From Gemmatimonadota bacterium (lineage in GTDB: Bacteria; Gemmatimonadota; Gemmatimonadetes; Longimicrobiales; Longimicrobiaceae), in contig JAHWJV010000188.1 in NCBI GenBank assembly GCA_019348265.1, forward strand, positions 1 through 7,059: DNA of 7,059 nt, read 5' to 3'. The translations under genes were made by a program, and so were the position numbers. Positions 6,063-7,059 of the stretch are shown one piece after another (positions within the stretch are counted from its first letter, which is position 1; each line of letters opens with the position of its first letter). The notes under the pieces were generated by a model that ran no database searches, had not been told where the DNA came from, and was given only the letters and a program-made list of their open reading frames with translations.

Positions 6063-6079
6063 GGCGAACGGGAGAATCC

Positions 6080-6658
6080 ATGCTCGAGCGAATGCGGGAG
6101 TTCACGGATCGGGTCGGCGGCGAGGCTCTGGAAGAGGATAACAAACCGGCAGCGGAATTCAAAGGGCTCCGCATGCTGGCGGCCCATATGCTCCTCCTGG
6201 CGAGCGTGGACATCACGCTCGATTCCTTCGGCCGCGCGAAGAAGCAGGCCGGGCCGCCCTATCCGCATGGCTCCCCCGGCCCGGAACGTGGCGCCCTCTC
6301 CACGACCGTGGGGTGGCTCCCCGCGGTGCTGGCCCCGCTCGCCGCCGCCGCGCACGTGAAGCACGCAGTCGATCCGACGGCGCCGAGCGCCACCGCCACC
6401 CGAGTCCTGAACGCGGCGGCAGTCGGAGCGGGTGTGGCCGGGCTGGTCGACGCGTTCGTGACCGCCCGGCGGACGAGATCCGTCCCGTCGCTGAGCCCGC
6501 TCGCGCTCGCCTCCGCCGGCGTCCTCGGGCTCATCCTGGAGCGGGAGGAGCGCGACGCGCGGGAGTCACGTCGCCGGCTGCAGCGCCGCGCCGAGCTGAT
6601 GGATCGTTTCGTCCCGCGCCGCCGCGGCCGTCTCGAAAGAATCGTGGTGCACATCTGA
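6080..6658 (+). CDS. Small multi-pass membrane protein, unknown function
   Basis: A 192-residue protein of no recognised family. The N-terminal 25 residues are charged. A moderately hydrophobic helix at about 31-46 (RMLAAHMLLLASVDIT) may be membrane-associated. Three clearer hydrophobic segments follow at about 75-93 (TTVGWLPAVLAPLAAAA), 108-127 (RVLNAAAVGAGVAGLVDAF) and 139-153 (SPLALASAGVLGLIL). A Pro/Gly-rich loop separates the first two segments (58-70), and the C-terminal tail (154-192) is strongly basic (RRRLQRR, RRRGR), favouring a cytosolic tail. ATG 6080 is chosen because GGGAG lies six bases upstream and the frame further upstream runs antisense through the neighbouring gene. It may share regulation with the divergent coiled-coil membrane protein, since the two start about 117 bases apart. 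The end is followed by a weak 5-bp inverted repeat (GCCAG/CTGGC) and then by the sigma-54-like site. Confidence 0.78.
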   Translation: MLERMREFTDRVGGEALEEDNKPAAEFKGLRMLAAHMLLLASVDITLDSFGRAKKQAGPPYPHGSPGPERGALSTTVGWLPAVLAPLAAAAHVKHAVDPTAPSATATRVLNAAAVGAGVAGLVDAFVTARRTRSVPSLSPLALASAGVLGLILEREERDARESRRRLQRRAELMDRFVPRRRGRLERIVVHI

Positions 6659-6676
6659 GCCAGAAGCGGCGCCCCC

Positions 6677-6692
6677 TGGCATATATAGTGCA
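6677..6692 (+). promoter_or_regulatory. Sigma-54-like -24/-12 promoter candidate
   Basis: TGGCATATATAGTGCA matches the TGGCAyr-N4-TTGCA consensus of RpoN promoters with the invariant GG and GC at exactly the right distance; only the first T of TTGC is G. A start near 6703 would give a leader of about 90 bases to the ATG at 6794. The site sits in a short A/T-rich patch (6681-6720) unusual for this window. An overlapping sigma-70 type -10 (TTATAT, 6698-6703) is an alternative. No activator site was identified. Confidence 0.42.
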
Positions 6693-6780
6693 AGTAGTTA
6701 TATTCCTGTTACTTAGCGTCCTTTGGACACGCCGTGCCACCGCAAGCGTCGGGATCCACCCCCGGCGTCCGGTGAGGAGA

Positions 6781-6786
6781 AGGAGG
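6781..6786 (+). promoter_or_regulatory. Shine-Dalgarno site AGGAGG for the start at 6794
   Basis: A perfect AGGAGG, within AGAAGGAGG, lies seven bases before ATG 6794. It is one of the two strongest ribosome binding sites in the window and is the main reason to accept the truncated frame after it as a real gene. Confidence 0.78.
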
Positions 6787-6793
6787 CCCCGCG

Positions 6794-7059
6794 ATGCAGC
6801 TCAGCTCAAGAAGACCGACGCCCGCCTGGGAGTACGCAGCTGAATACCGCCGGCATCCGACCGGCCGCACGCGCCGTCGCTGGCCGCGCGCCTATGACGG
6901 CGGCATGCCCGACGCGAAGGTAAACCCGCGCTACTCGCTCGACTACGAGCGGGACCGGCCGCTGGTCGAGCGCCGCCGCACTCCGCGCGGTTCCGTGATG
7001 AACGGGCTCCGCCAGACCCCGATCCGCAACGGCCTGATCGGCCTTGCGGTCGCCGGAAC
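6794..7059 (+). CDS. Basic Arg/Tyr-containing protein, 3' partial, unknown function
   Basis: The frame from ATG 6794 is open to the window edge (88 complete codons), with G/C-biased third positions and a near-ideal ribosome binding site. The visible part is very basic: Arg clusters at 19-30 and 60-65, aromatic residues spread through 12-51, and a DYERDR motif at 50-55. It turns more apolar at 81-88 (LIGLAVAG), which may begin a membrane segment or a folded domain. There is no N-terminal signal peptide. The DYxRD motif and Tyr/Arg content recall the YDR-repeat protein at 1116-1526, so the two may belong to the same loose class of low-complexity proteins; that link is weak. No family can be named from this fragment. 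Confidence 0.65.
   Translation, partial: MQLSSRRPTPAWEYAAEYRRHPTGRTRRRWPRAYDGGMPDAKVNPRYSLDYERDRPLVERRRTPRGSVMNGLRQTPIRNGLIGLAVAG

Noticed and set aside
5525..6079. Upstream extension of the membrane protein at 6080 to an ATG at 5525
   Set aside because: It lies fully antisense to the coiled-coil membrane gene over most of its length, and a Shine-Dalgarno-supported ATG exists at 6080.

Overview
This is a high-G+C chromosomal window from a bacterium. Codon third positions in the real genes are mostly G or C, and Shine-Dalgarno sites are recognisable at several starts. The Gly/Tyr/Arg/Asp-rich small proteins, the bacterial topoisomerase IB and the GTTCCCT heptamer arrays between genes suggest a Gemmatimonadota-like lineage. 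That placement is an inference from style only; no rRNA or other taxonomic marker is present.

Layout from left to right: (1) a 5'-truncated GAF-GGDEF diguanylate cyclase (1-1011, +); (2) a small low-complexity YDR-repeat protein with a strong ribosome binding site (1116-1526, +); (3) a convergent junction holding a GC-rich hairpin flanked by inverted heptamers; (4) a PspA/IM30-like coiled-coil protein (1628-2278, -); (5) a divergent two-gene operon, a nucleotidyltransferase-fold protein (2380-3297, +) coupled by an ATGA overlap to a calcineurin-like metallophosphoesterase (3294-4154, +); (6) DNA topoisomerase IB (4165-5184, -), convergent with that operon; (7) a second hairpin with a long GTTCCCT tandem array (5218-5419); (8) a single-pass membrane coiled-coil protein (5411-5962, -); (9) a divergent multi-pass membrane protein (6080-6658, +); (10) a sigma-54-like -24/-12 sequence and a strong ribosome binding site ahead of a basic, tyrosine-containing protein that runs off the window (6794-7059, +).

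Most genes look like independent single-gene units: signalling (c-di-GMP), envelope stress (PspA-like), DNA topology, and membrane proteins of unknown role. The only clearly coupled pair is the nucleotidyltransferase and phosphoesterase, which probably act on a common substrate; their function cannot be read from the sequence. The most distinctive structure is a composite intergenic element present twice in the same polarity: heptamers starting at or just after a stop codon, then a GC hairpin with a UUCUCUG-type tail, then inverted heptamers. It looks like a dispersed terminator-type repeat family. No tRNA, rRNA, CRISPR array, insertion sequence or recognised defence operon was seen.
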